A program made the translations under genes and the position numbers. From an uncultured Paracoccaceae bacterium (lineage in GTDB: Bacteria > Pseudomonadota > Alphaproteobacteria > Rhodobacterales > Rhodobacteraceae): a DNA stretch of 64,000 nucleotides. The stretch is taken from assembly GCA_943787785.1 (NCBI GenBank), contig CALSNT010000011.1, positions 186,001 to 250,000 on the forward strand, in the 5' to 3' direction. Of this stretch, positions 17,571-27,493 are shown in pieces. Position 1 is the first letter of the stretch; every line of letters starts with the position of its first letter. The notes under the pieces are model-generated. The model searched no databases, was not told where the DNA came from, and saw only the letters and a list, made by a program, of their open reading frames with translations.

Positions 17571-18221
17571 ATGACGTTGCGTGCGTGCCTGTGCCTTAGT
17601 TTGCTGAGCTTAATTATTGCGGCCTGCGCGTCGCTGCCTGTGATAGCACCGGTAGCGCCTGCGCCGCCGCCGGCGATCCCCGTCGCAGCCTCAATCCCGC
17701 CGCCGCCCAAACCCGCTGCCCGATGGGATTTCCATCCAGAGGCAGCTTACTGGTCCCGCGCCAGCCGCGCTGCCTTGCTGGATCACGCGGCACCGCTGGT
17801 CGCCTTCGTGCCGCGTGACATCGACGCGTGGTGTCCGGCCTATCCGGAGGCGGATGATCGCGACCGGCGGTCGTTCTGGGTCGGGCTGATCTCGGCATTG
17901 GCAAAATACGAGAGTACGTGGAAGCCCGAAGCCGTCGGGGGGCGGGGTGGCAAATGGTTCGGTCTGGTGCAGATCGCCCCGGCGACGGCGCGCGGTTATG
18001 GGTGCCGCTCAACCAGTCGCGAGCACCTCAAGGACGGCGGTGACAACCTGTCCTGCGGGTTGCGGATCATGGCCGTCACCGTGCCTCGTGACGGGGTGAT
18101 TGAGGGACGCGACCACAAATGGCGTGGGGTGGCCGCGGATTGGACGCCGATGAGGAAGCCGCACATGGTGGCGGACATGAAGGAATGGACCAACGAGCAG
18201 AAGTATTGCCGGATCGAGTGA
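17571..18221 (+). CDS. Lytic transglycosylase-like lipoprotein
   Basis: 216 residues. The N-terminus is a lipoprotein signal: a hydrophobic stretch ending IIAACAS, so Cys19 is the likely acylated residue. A Pro/Ala linker follows to about residue 50. The SLT-like domain has the catalytic Glu in ALAKYESTW, then GKWFGLVQIAPATARGYGC, which matches the GLMQI pattern of transglycosylases, and a C-terminal cysteine pair that may form disulphides. It probably cleaves peptidoglycan in the periplasm. It diverges from gatB. Confidence 0.75.
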   Translation: MTLRACLCLSLLSLIIAACASLPVIAPVAPAPPPAIPVAASIPPPPKPAARWDFHPEAAYWSRASRAALLDHAAPLVAFVPRDIDAWCPAYPEADDRDRRSFWVGLISALAKYESTWKPEAVGGRGGKWFGLVQIAPATARGYGCRSTSREHLKDGGDNLSCGLRIMAVTVPRDGVIEGRDHKWRGVAADWTPMRKPHMVADMKEWTNEQKYCRIE

Positions 18222-18284
18222 GGTGAGGTGCGCCTCCGGCGGGGATGTTTTCGAACCAATGATGGCCGAGGGGTGTTGGCTGCC

Positions 18285-19154
18285 TCAGCCTAGTCGCTGC
18301 CTTGGAAGCAGTCGGCGACGCATTTCCCACAAGCTGACAGTGGGCGCATGGCGACCGGCCAAAGCGAGGGTCGCGTCACGCAGAACGCTGATGGCCTCTT
18401 CCGATTTTTGCGGCAGGTCGGCGGGCTCGATCGGGCGCCCGACGCGGATGCGGTAGGGTTGGCGATCCTTGTTCAGGGTTTCGTGGAACAGGGTGATGTC
18501 GCGCAGAGTCGGGTGGATCAGGTCGAACAGGTAGAACAGCGCCGAGTTGCGCGCGCGCAGGTTCACCGGGATCACCGGCAGATCGAATTTGCGTGCGATC
18601 ATCGCGGCACTTGGCATCCACGGACGTTCGTATAGTTGCAGTCCCCGGCGCTTGGCGAGGCGTCCCGAGGGAAAGATCACCCCCAGACGACCTTCAGACA
18701 GAGCGGTTTGGGTGGCGGCCATCGTCTCTCGTGTCTTTGCGTGGGTGCGTTTTTCGGCACGCCATTCGACGGGCAGGATCAACTCGGACATTTGCGGCAG
18801 AACCCGCAGGATGTCGGAGTTGGCATAGATAAACAGATCCGGGCGGACCTGGGAAATCAGGTGATGCAGGATGATGCCGTCGGCGATGCCGGTGGGGTGG
18901 TTCGCAACGATCAGCGCCGGGCCGTGGGTCGGGATATGGCCGAGGCCGCTGGCCGTTACCTCACGCGCCAGCATGGTGCCCATTTCGGCCATGATGCGGC
19001 GGGTCTGCATGGTTTCGAACCGCTCTGCCAGGGCGACGGTGCGGCCGTATCCTAGAAGGCGTTCCAGCCCGGCAAGGGCCGCACGACTGGTCAGCGCGCC
19101 GTTGAAAAGCCACGGTGCGCGTTCGGCGATCAGCGGGTCAATGCGATGTTTCAT
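18285..19154 (-). CDS. 1-acyl-sn-glycerol-3-phosphate acyltransferase-like (PlsC fold) protein
   Basis: 289 residues from the ATG at 19154, which has an AAGGA box upstream. The longer frame would overlap the next gene. The acyltransferase motif is NHPTGIADGIILHH, followed by the substrate pocket segment GVIFPSGRLAKRRG and PVNLRARNSALFY. The family transfers acyl chains to glycerophospholipids or related acceptors at the inner membrane. The acceptor is unknown. It lies downstream of pepN and the small membrane protein on the same strand. Confidence 0.8.
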   Translation of the reverse strand: MKHRIDPLIAERAPWLFNGALTSRAALAGLERLLGYGRTVALAERFETMQTRRIMAEMGTMLAREVTASGLGHIPTHGPALIVANHPTGIADGIILHHLISQVRPDLFIYANSDILRVLPQMSELILPVEWRAEKRTHAKTRETMAATQTALSEGRLGVIFPSGRLAKRRGLQLYERPWMPSAAMIARKFDLPVIPVNLRARNSALFYLFDLIHPTLRDITLFHETLNKDRQPYRIRVGRPIEPADLPQKSEEAISVLRDATLALAGRHAPTVSLWEMRRRLLPRQRLG

Positions 19155-19230
19155 GGCACATCCTTGAGCTGTCACTGCAACGGTTGCGTGACATCTGTGG
19201 GCGTGCAAGGCGGCGGACAAGGGGGCCGGA

Positions 19231-19656
19231 TCAGAAGGCGAAGAGCCGCCGATCAAAGGAGATATTCCGCCGTGATAGCTCGGAATCCAGCGTTTGGCCG
19301 GGCGGCAGACACTCAGGAGGGATGCGGTGGCGCGCCGTTGCGGTTTCGACGGTTGCGCGTTGGGCGAAGTCCATTGCGGTGCGCAAGCGGACCTTTTCGA
19401 TGCGCGCTAGCGGTATGGTTTCGCCGCGAGTACCCGAGGCCCAGGTTATTCCGCGGGCGTCGATGGTCAGGCTGGCGGTCGCGCCGCGCCAGAATTCGAG
19501 CGCAGCGGGCAGGGTTAGCAGGATCAGCGGCAGCGTTATCCACAGGACCGCATCGAATCCCAGGGTCAGCACTGCGACGGTCAGCCAAACCGCGACGACG
19601 GCACCGAGGGCGCGCCAGCTGCGGCCAGGTCGCTGGAAGACGAACGGCTCAGCCAT
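19231..19656 (-). CDS. Membrane protein with PH-like C-terminal half
   Basis: 141 residues. Two adjacent hydrophobic segments lie at about 15-50 (GAVVAVWLTVAVLTLGF and WITLPLILLTLPAALEF). A soluble C-terminal part contains SLTIDARGITWASGTRGETIPLARIEKVRL, which reads like the PH-like fold of bacterial two-helix membrane proteins. Function is unknown. Its start overlaps the pepN stop by 8 bases, so it probably shares that transcript. Confidence 0.6.
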   Translation of the reverse strand: MAEPFVFQRPGRSWRALGAVVAVWLTVAVLTLGFDAVLWITLPLILLTLPAALEFWRGATASLTIDARGITWASGTRGETIPLARIEKVRLRTAMDFAQRATVETATARHRIPPECLPPGQTLDSELSRRNISFDRRLFAF

Positions 19657-22205
19657 CCAGCAGGCGGGTGACCATTTCCGAGGTGTCTCCGCTGAGGTTC
19701 GGTGTCGCGAGTATCCGCTGCAACGCCGCGCGCATCATTCCTTGCCGGTCGGCGTCATAGCGCCGCCAATTCTGAAACGCAGTGGTCATACGTGCAGTGG
19801 TCTGCGGGTTCACCGGGTCGAGCCGGATCAGCCAGTTGGCCAGGAGGTCATAGCCAGCGCCGTCAGCACGATGAAACGCTGCGGCATTGCCCGAGAAAGA
19901 ACCGATAAGAGCTCGGAAACGATTGGGATTTTTCCAATCAAATAGTGGGTGTTCGGTCAGGGCCGCGACCACCTCTGCCGCCTGCTCCGGCTCGCTCAGA
20001 GAGGCCTGAAGCGACAGCCATTTGTCCATCACCAACCGGTCGTTTTGCCATTCATCATGGAAAGCGACCAGCTGGTCAGCGCCAGAGCCGATGCCCAGCA
20101 AGATCGCCAGCCCGCCCTGTTTCAGGGTCATGTTGTCGGCTTCATCGTAGACCAACGCGGCGGACGCGCCATCGTCAAGCCGGGCGGCGAAGCTGAGGAG
20201 GGTGAGGAACAAGCTGCGCTGGCCGGCGGACTTAGCATCCGGCGAGTAAGGACCATCGACGCGGGCGGCAGCAAGCAGCGCGGGAAGGGCAGGTTTCAGG
20301 TGCTCTGCAATGGTCTGGCGCAGAGTTTCGGCTGCGCGGTGGATGGTCAGAGGGTCCGGCGTGCGGCCCGCATCGAACAAACCTTGGGCGATGTCATCCT
20401 CGGACGGCAAGCGCAGAACCAGCGCGCGGAATGCGGGATCAAGCGATGCGTCGCTGGCCACTGTCATCAACCCGTCCAGGTACGCGGCCGAAGGTGCGGT
20501 TCCGTCTGCGGCCAGCGCCATCAGTGTTTCGCGTGACAATGCGCGCCCGGCTTCCCATTTGTTGAACGGGTCGGTGTCATGGGCCAGAAGGAAGGCGCGT
20601 TCTGCGGCGTCAATTTTCCGGTCGAGGATCACCGGGGCGGAGAAACCGCGCAGGATCGACGGGATGGGCCGCGCGCCGAGGCCCTCGAATGTAAAGCTCT
20701 GTCTGGTCTCCGTCATCTCTAGGATCCGGGTTTCAGCAACCTCGGCGCCGTTGGGACCGAGCAGGCCCATGGCAATGGGAATAACCTGCGGGTCTTTGTT
20801 CGGCTGGCCCGGTGTAGGTCGGGTTTCCTGTTCGAAAGTAGCGGTGTAGATGCCGTCCTTGAAGTCATCTGTGAAAGTCAGGCGGGGCGTTCCCGCTTGG
20901 GAATACCAGCGTTTGAACTGGGTTAGATCGCGGCCCGTGGAGTCTTCAAATACCTGTAGCCAGTCTTCGATGGTTGCAGCGTCTCCGTCGTGCCGCTCGA
21001 AATAAAGGTCGAGGGCTTTTTTGTAGTCATCCGCGCCCACCAACCGGTGCAGCATCCGGATCACCTCGGCACCTTTTTCGTAGACGGTGGCTGTGTAGAA
21101 GTTATTGATTTCGATAAAACTTTCCGGGCGGACAGGGTGCGCCAGCGGCCCCGGCGTCTTCTGTGAATTGTCGTGCTCGGAGTTTCAGCACGTCTTCGAT
21201 CCGCTTGACCGCAGCCGACCGCATGTCAGCCGAAAACTGTTGGTCGCGGAACACAGTCAATCCTTCCTTCAGGCACAGCTGGAACCAATCGCGGCAAGTG
21301 ATGCGATTGCCAGTCCAGTTGTGGAAGTACTCGTGCGCAATAATGCTCTCGATCCATTGATAATCGACATCCGTCGCAGTCTGCTGGGAAGCTAGGACGT
21401 AGGACGCGTTGAAGATGTTTAACCCTTTGTTTTCCATTGCCCCCATGTTGAAATCGTCAATCGCGACAACATTGAAAACGTCCAGATCGTAGGCGCGCCC
21501 ATAGGCTTGCTCATCCCAGGTCATCGAACGCTTCAGCGCGTCCATCGCGTAGGTTGCCTTGCCCGCGTCGTCGGGCCGGGTCCAGATGTTCAGGGTGACG
21601 TCGCGGTTTTCGCAGGTTGTGATGCGATCAGTCTCTGCCACCAGATCACCAGCGACCAATGCAAAAAGATAGGCTGGTTTGGGCCATGGGTCGTGCCATT
21701 CCGCCCAGCCGGGGCCGGATTCTCCGGGGTTGCCGTTGGAAAGCAGGACGGGCAGGTCGCCCTCTACCCGCACCGAAAAGGTGGCCATCACATCGGGGCG
21801 GTCTGGGTACCAGGTTATGCGGCGGAAACCCTCGGCCTCGCACTGGGTGCAATACATGCCGTTCGACATGTAGAGGCCTTCCAGCGCAGTGTTGGCGGCG
21901 GGATTTATTTGGACTTCGGCTTCGAAACTGAAGGGGCCTTCCGGGACAGAGAGCAGAACGCCTTGGTCTGCTGGCGTCAAGGTGACCGGACTTCCGTCAA
22001 TGGTTGAGGAGAGGGTGGTAAGGCCCTCTCCATGAAGAAACATCTCGGACACAGGTTTGGCGGCCGGGTTTGGCCGGAACGCGATGCGGGACTCGACGCG
22101 GGTGGCTTTGGGCGACAAATGGAATGTCAGATGGACCCCGTCGATCAGGTGGCTGAATGGGGCATAGTCGGCCAGTTGGATTTCGGTGGATTTGGGGTCG
22201 GTCAT
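19649..22205 (-). CDS. pepN: Aminopeptidase N, with one apparent frameshift
   Basis: M1 zinc aminopeptidase that trims peptides in the cytoplasm. The first 1.1 kb encodes the GAMEN motif (FNMGAMENKGLNIFN) and the zinc site HEYFHNW with the downstream Glu in CLKEGLTVF. After FTED the frame breaks. Removing one C from the CCCC at 21149-21152 restores DAGPLAHPVRPESF and continues into the C-terminal part (MLHRLVGADDYKKALDLYF). The corrected product is about 851 residues, normal for the family. One extra base in a homopolymer suggests a sequencing error rather than a dead gene. Confidence 0.9.
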
Positions 22206-22353
22206 TGCGCGGCCTTCGTCTGGGGTTCGCGGGCAACCTAGCGGCGCGTTTCGGGGGCGTCCACCTGCGTCGGAGCGCCTGCTTGCACGTGGAAACCCGT
22301 GACATTAGGGTCCGCCGGATTTTGCGCAGAAAATGTGACGTAAGGGGCCGGGA

Positions 22354-24505
22354 ATGATGGAACGAGTGGACCGAAATGGGATGCAGGTTGCGAGCAGTCT
22401 GGCCGCATTTATTGAGGCCGAGGCACTGCCAGGCACAGGCGTTGAGGCGGATACCTTTTGGCAAGCGTTTGCGGATGTTGTCGCGGAGTTTTCGCCCCAG
22501 AACAAAACCTTGCTGGACGAACGTGAGTCGCTGCAAAATCAGATTGACGACTGGCACCGGGCGCGGGTCGGCCAGCCCCACGATGCCGAAGCCTATCAGG
22601 CGTTCCTGCGCAAGATTGGCTATCTGATCCCGGAAGGTGCAGATTTTGCCATCGACATCGACAATATCGACCCGGAGATTGCAACCATCCCCGGACCACA
22701 ACTGGTGGTTCCGATCACCAATGCGCGCTATGCGCTGAACGCGGCAAATGCGCGGTGGGGATCGCTCTATGATGCGCTCTACGGGACCGATGCGTTGGGC
22801 GATGCACCTGACGGCAAGGGCTTTGACCCGGAGCGGGGCGCACGGGTGGTGGCCTGGGCGAAGGACTTCCTTGACCGGTCGGCGCCGCTGGCATCGGGTA
22901 GCCATGCGGTGTGTGATGGGTATTCGATTGTGGATGGGGCGCTTATGCCTGCGCTGGCGGATCCGGATCAGTTTGTCGGGTTTACCGGGGACGCAAATTC
23001 TCCATCCGGTATTTTACTTGTAAACAAAAGTTTGCATATCGAAATTGATGTATCACGTGAAGGTCAAATTGGAGCCTCGGACCCTGCGGGAGTGAACGAC
23101 ATCCGGCTGGAAGCAGCAATAACCGTCATTATGGACCTTGAGGACTCGGTGGCTTGCGTCGATGCCGAGGACAAAGTCGTCGCCTATCGCAACTGGCTGG
23201 GGCTGATGAAGGGCGATCTGGCCGAGGAGGTAACCAAGGGCGGCAAGACGTTCACCCCGTGCACTGAACCCGGACCGGGCCTATCAGTGGCCCCGGTGGT
23301 GGTGAAATTTCTCTGAAGGGTCGCGCACTGATGCTGGTTCGGAACGTCGGGCATCTGATGACCAATCCGGCAGTGCTGGACGGCGACGGAGGTGAGGTTT
23401 TCGAGGGTCTGCTGGACGCGATGGTGACAACGGCTGATCGCGATGCACGATCCTGTGCGGGACGGGCGCGGAATTCAGACGACGGTTCGATCTACGTCGT
23501 GAAGCCGAAAATGCACGGGCCGGACGAGGTGGCCTTCACCGACGATCTGTTTACGGCCGTCGAAGCCGCGTTGGGTCTGCCGCAGTACACAGTGAAACTG
23601 GGCATCATGGATGAAGAGCGCCGGACCAGCGCGAACCTCAAGGAGTGCATCCGCGCCGCGAACGCATCGGGTGGCGTTCATCAACACCGGCTTCCTGGAC
23701 CGGACCGGGGATGAGATCCACACCTCGATGGAGGCCGGGCCGATGCGTCCGCAAGGAGCGAGATCAAGTCGACGCCATGGATCGCGTCCTACGAGGATCT
23801 GCAACGTCGATATCGGCCTTGCCTGTGGGTCTGGCCGGCAAGGCGCAGATCGGCAAGGGCATGTGGGCCGCAGCCGGATCTTATGGCGGCGATGCTGGAC
23901 GACCAAGATCGGCCATCCGATGGCCGGAGCGAGTTGTGCCTGGGTGCCTTCGCCGACCGCTGCGACGTTGCACGCGACGCACTATCACGCGGTGGACGTG
24001 CATGCGCGGCAGGCCGAGTTGGCTGCGGGCGGGCCGCGTGGCTCGTTGGACGGATCTGTTGACGATCCCGTTGGCTGAACGTCGCAACTGGTCAGATGAA
24101 GAAATCTCGGACGAGATCGACAATAACGCGCAGGGAATTCTGGGCTATGTCGTGCGCTGGATCGATCAGGGTGTTGGTTGCTCCAAGGTGCCGGATATTC
24201 ATGACGTTGGGCTGATGGAGGATCGCGCGACTTGCCGGATTTCGTCGCAGGCGCTGGCGAACTGGCTGCATCACGGAGTGGTCAGCGAGGCACAGGTAAT
24301 GGAGGGCATGAAAAAGATGGCCGCTGTTGTGGATCGGCAGAATGCGGGCGATCCGGTCTATCGGCCCATGGGTCCGGGTTTTGACAGGGTGGCCTTCAAG
24401 GCGGCGTGCGATCTGGTGTTCGAAGGGCGCGTCCAACCGTCGGGTTATACCGAGCCCCTACTGCATGCGCGCCGGTTGGAGTTGAAGGCGGGGCCTCGCG
24501 AATAA
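22354..24505 (+). CDS. glcB: Malate synthase G, with multiple apparent frameshifts
   Basis: Condenses glyoxylate and acetyl-CoA to malate. The full span codes for about 717 residues, right for MSG. The first 920 bases are clean ([20 protein letters not shown] is the catalytic region), as is the end from about 24070 ([30 protein letters not shown] in pieces). Between 23255 and 24070 the frame changes many times. Extra Cs in CCCC at 23255-23258 and 23291-23294 are easy to see; further small insertions and deletions follow around 23435-23480 and 23680-23900. Recognisable family sequence continues in all three frames, so this is recent damage or poor sequence, not a long-decayed gene. Confidence 0.85.
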
Positions 24506-24548
24506 ATCGCTCGGTTCGTGGCTGCTGGCTATGTCTGGAGAGGCCAAC

Positions 24549-24590
24549 CCCGCCAGACATCCGCGGGATATTTTTGGCGGAATGACAAAG
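24549..24590. repeat. REP-like repeat, second copy
   Basis: The stretch contains CCGCCA (24550-24555) and its complement TGGCGG (24575-24580) around CGCGGGATATTTTTGG. It shares the CCGnGGnATATTTnTGG core with the copies near 1650 and 29214. It lies just downstream of glcB and may also help end its transcript. Confidence 0.5.
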
Positions 24591-24669
24591 CAGAGTTGCC
24601 TGTGAGAATGCAGTTGGCGAGAGACCCGCAGAGGGCGTATAAAGTGCGAGGTTTTCAACAGGGATTGCC

Positions 24670-25443
24670 ATGGCGCGCGCTGTAATCGGAATTATCGGCA
24701 ACCAGCATCTGATCAACGATGATTACGTTGTGCACGGTGTTGGGACGATGCTGTCCGAGGCGATTGCAGAGGTGTCGGATTGTCTGCCACTACTTGTGCC
24801 GCCGGATCCAGAGCTGATGCCACTGGCTGATCTATGCGCCGCCTGCGACGGTTTTTTGTTTACCGGTGGTCGTCCCAATGTGCATCCCGAGGAATATGGT
24901 CACGAAGAGACCCCGGCTCATGGAACGTTCAACCGGCGGCGGGATCGCCTAGCCTTGCCGCTGATCCGGGCCTGTGTCGAGCGCGGTCAGCCGATCCTTG
25001 CGGTGTGCCTTGGGTTTCAGGAATTGAACGTGGCGATGGGCGGGACCCTGCACCCGGAAATCCGCGATCTGCCGGGGCGAATGAACCATCGGATGCCGCC
25101 TGACGGGACGCTCGAGGAAAAATTCGAGCTGCGCCATGATGTGACATTTAACGCGGGCGGGCCGTTTGCGGCGATCATGGGGAGCAACGTGGTGCGAACC
25201 AATACGCTGCACGGACAGGGAATTGATACGCCAGGTGCGCGGCTGGTTGTGGATGGCTGGGCCGAGGACGGCACTCCGGAAGCTGTCTACGTCCGTGACG
25301 CGCCCGGGTTTGCCATGGGCGTGCAGTGGCATCCGGAGTGGAATGCTGCGGCCGACCCGGTATCACGCGCCCTGTTCGAGGCGTTCGGGGAATCGGCGCG
25401 GGACTGGCGGGCAGGGCCGCAAGCTGCCCAGCGGCGCGCGTAA
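24670..25443 (+). CDS. Gamma-glutamyl-gamma-aminobutyrate hydrolase family (class I glutamine amidotransferase)
   Basis: 257 residues. Peptidase C26 proteins such as PuuD split gamma-glutamyl bonds, for example in putrescine breakdown. The nucleophile is the Cys in AVCLGFQELNVAMGGTL, and the His/Glu pair is in MGVQWHPEW. FTGGRPNVHPEEYG is the substrate-side signature of this family. No polyamine genes are near, so the natural substrate is open. The Phe after CLG replaces the more usual Met or His. Confidence 0.85.
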   Translation: MARAVIGIIGNQHLINDDYVVHGVGTMLSEAIAEVSDCLPLLVPPDPELMPLADLCAACDGFLFTGGRPNVHPEEYGHEETPAHGTFNRRRDRLALPLIRACVERGQPILAVCLGFQELNVAMGGTLHPEIRDLPGRMNHRMPPDGTLEEKFELRHDVTFNAGGPFAAIMGSNVVRTNTLHGQGIDTPGARLVVDGWAEDGTPEAVYVRDAPGFAMGVQWHPEWNAAADPVSRALFEAFGESARDWRAGPQAAQRRA

Positions 25444-25509
25444 TCTGATGGTTTCCGGCAAGCGCCAACGCATCGGCGCCCACAATTCCAGTGAGAGCTA
25501 AGCCGTCGT

Positions 25510-25890
25510 CTAGAAAATACCTTGTGCGATAATCATGATGGCGCCGGCGGCAACGATGTAGCCGGCGTCGACCATCAGTGCATAGGTGCTTTTGCCTGAA
25601 AATTTGCCGCCTGACATCACGAAGGCGGCGGCTGCGAGGATTGCGATGATCGCGGTCCACAAGTCACCGGTCATTGCGGTGCGTCCTATGACAAGCGCCA
25701 GCAGAAACAGGGCGACCAGTTGGGCCACCATCGCGCCCACAGGCATGGATTGCGCCGAGCCCAGCTCGACGCCGGAGCCTTCCGCCCAGCCTTTGCCAAA
25801 CAGCATCGGGCTGTAGACGGCCCAGCCCAGCAGGAAAGCGGCGATTGTGCCGGTGATGACGGCAATCCAGTTCAGTGCTTCGGCTTCCAT
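25510..25890 (-). CDS. DUF1761 membrane protein
   Basis: 126 residues, four hydrophobic helices, beginning MEAEALNWIAVITG with the conserved WAVYSPMLFGKGWAE loop of DUF1761. I chose the ATG at 25890 because AGGGGACA precedes it and family members begin there. It is the last gene of the ArsR-SRPBCC-DUF899 cluster, 20 bases after the DUF899 stop. Function unknown. Confidence 0.8.
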   Translation of the reverse strand: MEAEALNWIAVITGTIAAFLLGWAVYSPMLFGKGWAEGSGVELGSAQSMPVGAMVAQLVALFLLALVIGRTAMTGDLWTAIIAILAAAAFVMSGGKFSGKSTYALMVDAGYIVAAGAIMIIAQGIF

Positions 25891-25910
25891 GGTGTGTCCC
25901 CTAGATTGAT

Positions 25911-26615
25911 TCAGTCTGCGTATTCGTCGCGTCGCTTGAGCCAAGCCATGGCGTACGAGAGGCCCCCCTCATCCCGGCCTTTGGCAGTCAGATCAAGTAG
26001 TTGGTAGGCTCCGTTGAAGTGATCCAGACCGCGTCCATAGGTAGAATAACTGTGGTAGACGGTTTCGTCATCATCTTTGACGAAGGTGGACAGGCCGGGG
26101 GCCTCGAGGCCTCCGAATCCGCCGGCTCTGTAATTGTAGCTGAAATCGCCGGAATCGAGCTGTTCCGGCGTGAATGTCACACCGAAATCTGCGTTGAAGT
26201 CCGAGACCCCGGAGGAGACCCATTTGAGATCCCAACCCATGCGTTTCTTATAGGCCTCCAGTGTAGCTAACGGCGCAGTTGAGGCGAGCACCAGCGTGGT
26301 ATCGCGGTGGGCCAGATGGGCATCAATACCGTTCAGATTGTCAGCCCAATAGGAGCAGGACGGGCAGCCGGCCTCCCAATTTGCGCCGTACATGAAGTGA
26401 TATACGGCCAGTTGGCGACGTCCGGCGAAGAGCTCCGAGAGGGTTTCTCGCCCATCCGGGCCATCGAAGGCATAGGGCTTTTCAACGCGCACCCAGGGCA
26501 GGGCGCGGCGTTGTTCGGCCAGTGCGTCACGTTCTCGGGTGTGGGCCTTTTCGGCGGCCAGAAGCGCACGGCGCGCTTCCAGCCAGTCTTCGCGGGATGC
26601 AATGGTGTGGGTCAT
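25911..26615 (-). CDS. DUF899 thioredoxin-like protein
   Basis: 234 residues from the ATG at 26615. The DUF899 family has a thioredoxin-like fold. Here HFMYGANWEAGCPSCSYWADN carries the CPSC motif in the active-site position, followed by SRAPLATL-like STAPLATLEAYKKRMGW. Its ATG overlaps the stop of the SRPBCC gene (ATGA), so the two are co-translated. A redox role is inferred from the CxxC only. Confidence 0.82.
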   Translation of the reverse strand: MTHTIASREDWLEARRALLAAEKAHTRERDALAEQRRALPWVRVEKPYAFDGPDGRETLSELFAGRRQLAVYHFMYGANWEAGCPSCSYWADNLNGIDAHLAHRDTTLVLASTAPLATLEAYKKRMGWDLKWVSSGVSDFNADFGVTFTPEQLDSGDFSYNYRAGGFGGLEAPGLSTFVKDDDETVYHSYSTYGRGLDHFNGAYQLLDLTAKGRDEGGLSYAMAWLKRRDEYAD

Positions 26616-27037
26616 TGCCCCATCACCTCGGCCTGTTTGGCAAGGATCGCGCCCCAACCTTTTTCATGGTTGTCGCGGCTTTCTTCGTCCGCAAATTTCA
26701 CATGGGTCAGCGTGACTTTGGTGCCATCGCCATCGTCGGCGAAATCGAGTGTGACGGTGCTGTCATCGACTGAAAACGGCGATTCCCAAGTAAAGACGAT
26801 CTGGTCGTGCGGATTGATGACTTTATAGGTGCCGCCGTGAGGCAACTCGTCCTCTCCGGCCATCATCAGGATCGAAAACCGGCCGCCGACGCGGGGGTCG
26901 GTTTCGGATTTCGGTTCGGGCATTTCTGGCATCGGTTTCATGAACCGCGCCAGCATTTTTGCGTCGAGCCATGCGTCAAACACACGGGCACGCGGGGCAG
27001 CAATAGTACGTGATGTGGTCAGGGAAAGGTCAGTCAT
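26612..27037 (-). CDS. SRPBCC / AHSA1-like ligand-binding protein
   Basis: 141 residues with the START/AHSA1 helix-grip fold: RTIAAPRARVFDAWLDAKML at the start, then GGRFSILMM, HDQIVFTWESPFS and the C-terminal helix NHEKGWGAILAKQAEVMGQ. Such proteins regularly follow an ArsR regulator. The ATG at 27037 overlaps the regulator's stop (ATGA). The ligand is unknown. Confidence 0.85.
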   Translation of the reverse strand: MTDLSLTTSRTIAAPRARVFDAWLDAKMLARFMKPMPEMPEPKSETDPRVGGRFSILMMAGEDELPHGGTYKVINPHDQIVFTWESPFSVDDSTVTLDFADDGDGTKVTLTHVKFADEESRDNHEKGWGAILAKQAEVMGQ

Positions 27038-27369
27038 TGGTCGTCCTCCGTTAAGATATCGTCGAGCGCTTCGAGGCGCATGTCCCAGATCGAACGGAGC
27101 TGCGCGAACCAGTCGTCGACCTGGGACAGGGGTCCCATTTCGACAGCAATGATGTGTTCGCGCCACTCGGTGCGGCGGCTGACAAGGCCGGCCCGTTCCA
27201 GCACTTTGATGTGCTTGGAGACGGAGTTGAGCGACATGTCGAACCGTCGGGCGATGTCGGTCACGCGGGTCGGGCCGTGCTGTGCAAGCAGGGTCAGCAC
27301 GGCGCGCCGGGTGGGATCGCTGGCGGCCTTCAGGATGTCGTTCAGGTCCGGGGTTTCTCGTTCAACCAT
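27034..27369 (-). CDS. ArsR-family transcriptional regulator
   Basis: 111 residues with a winged helix: DPTRRAVLTLLAQHGPTRVTDIARRFDMSLNSVSKHIKVLERAGLV. The metal-binding cysteine pair of classic ArsR sensors is absent, as usual in the ArsR-SRPBCC group. It leads a four-gene operon. Two similar 16-bp dyads at 27362-27377 and 27401-27416, one covering the start codon, look like its own operator sites and imply autorepression. Confidence 0.87.
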   Translation of the reverse strand: MVERETPDLNDILKAASDPTRRAVLTLLAQHGPTRVTDIARRFDMSLNSVSKHIKVLERAGLVSRRTEWREHIIAVEMGPLSQVDDWFAQLRSIWDMRLEALDDILTEDDQ

Positions 27370-27377
27370 ATGGGTGA
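27362..27377. promoter_or_regulatory. Putative ArsR operator site 1
   Basis: TCAACCATATGGGTGA is a near-perfect dyad (one mismatched pair) that includes the regulator's start codon. It is nearly the same as the dyad at 27401-27416. Confidence 0.5.
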
Positions 27378-27400
27378 TTTAAAGTGAGTCGCCAATTGAG

Positions 27401-27416
27401 TCAACCCATAGGGTGA
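27401..27416. promoter_or_regulatory. Putative ArsR operator site 2
   Basis: TCAACCCATAGGGTGA is a dyad matching site 1 at most positions, 39 bases away between starts. It lies between the ArsR gene and divergent coxS, so it could also affect coxS. Confidence 0.5.
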
Positions 27417-27493
27417 ATGATGTGCCTCACCCGACTCTGCGGTTCTCAACCTGAGGGGGGCGTGCTAGGCATTTCCCGAACATGGAGTGAGCG

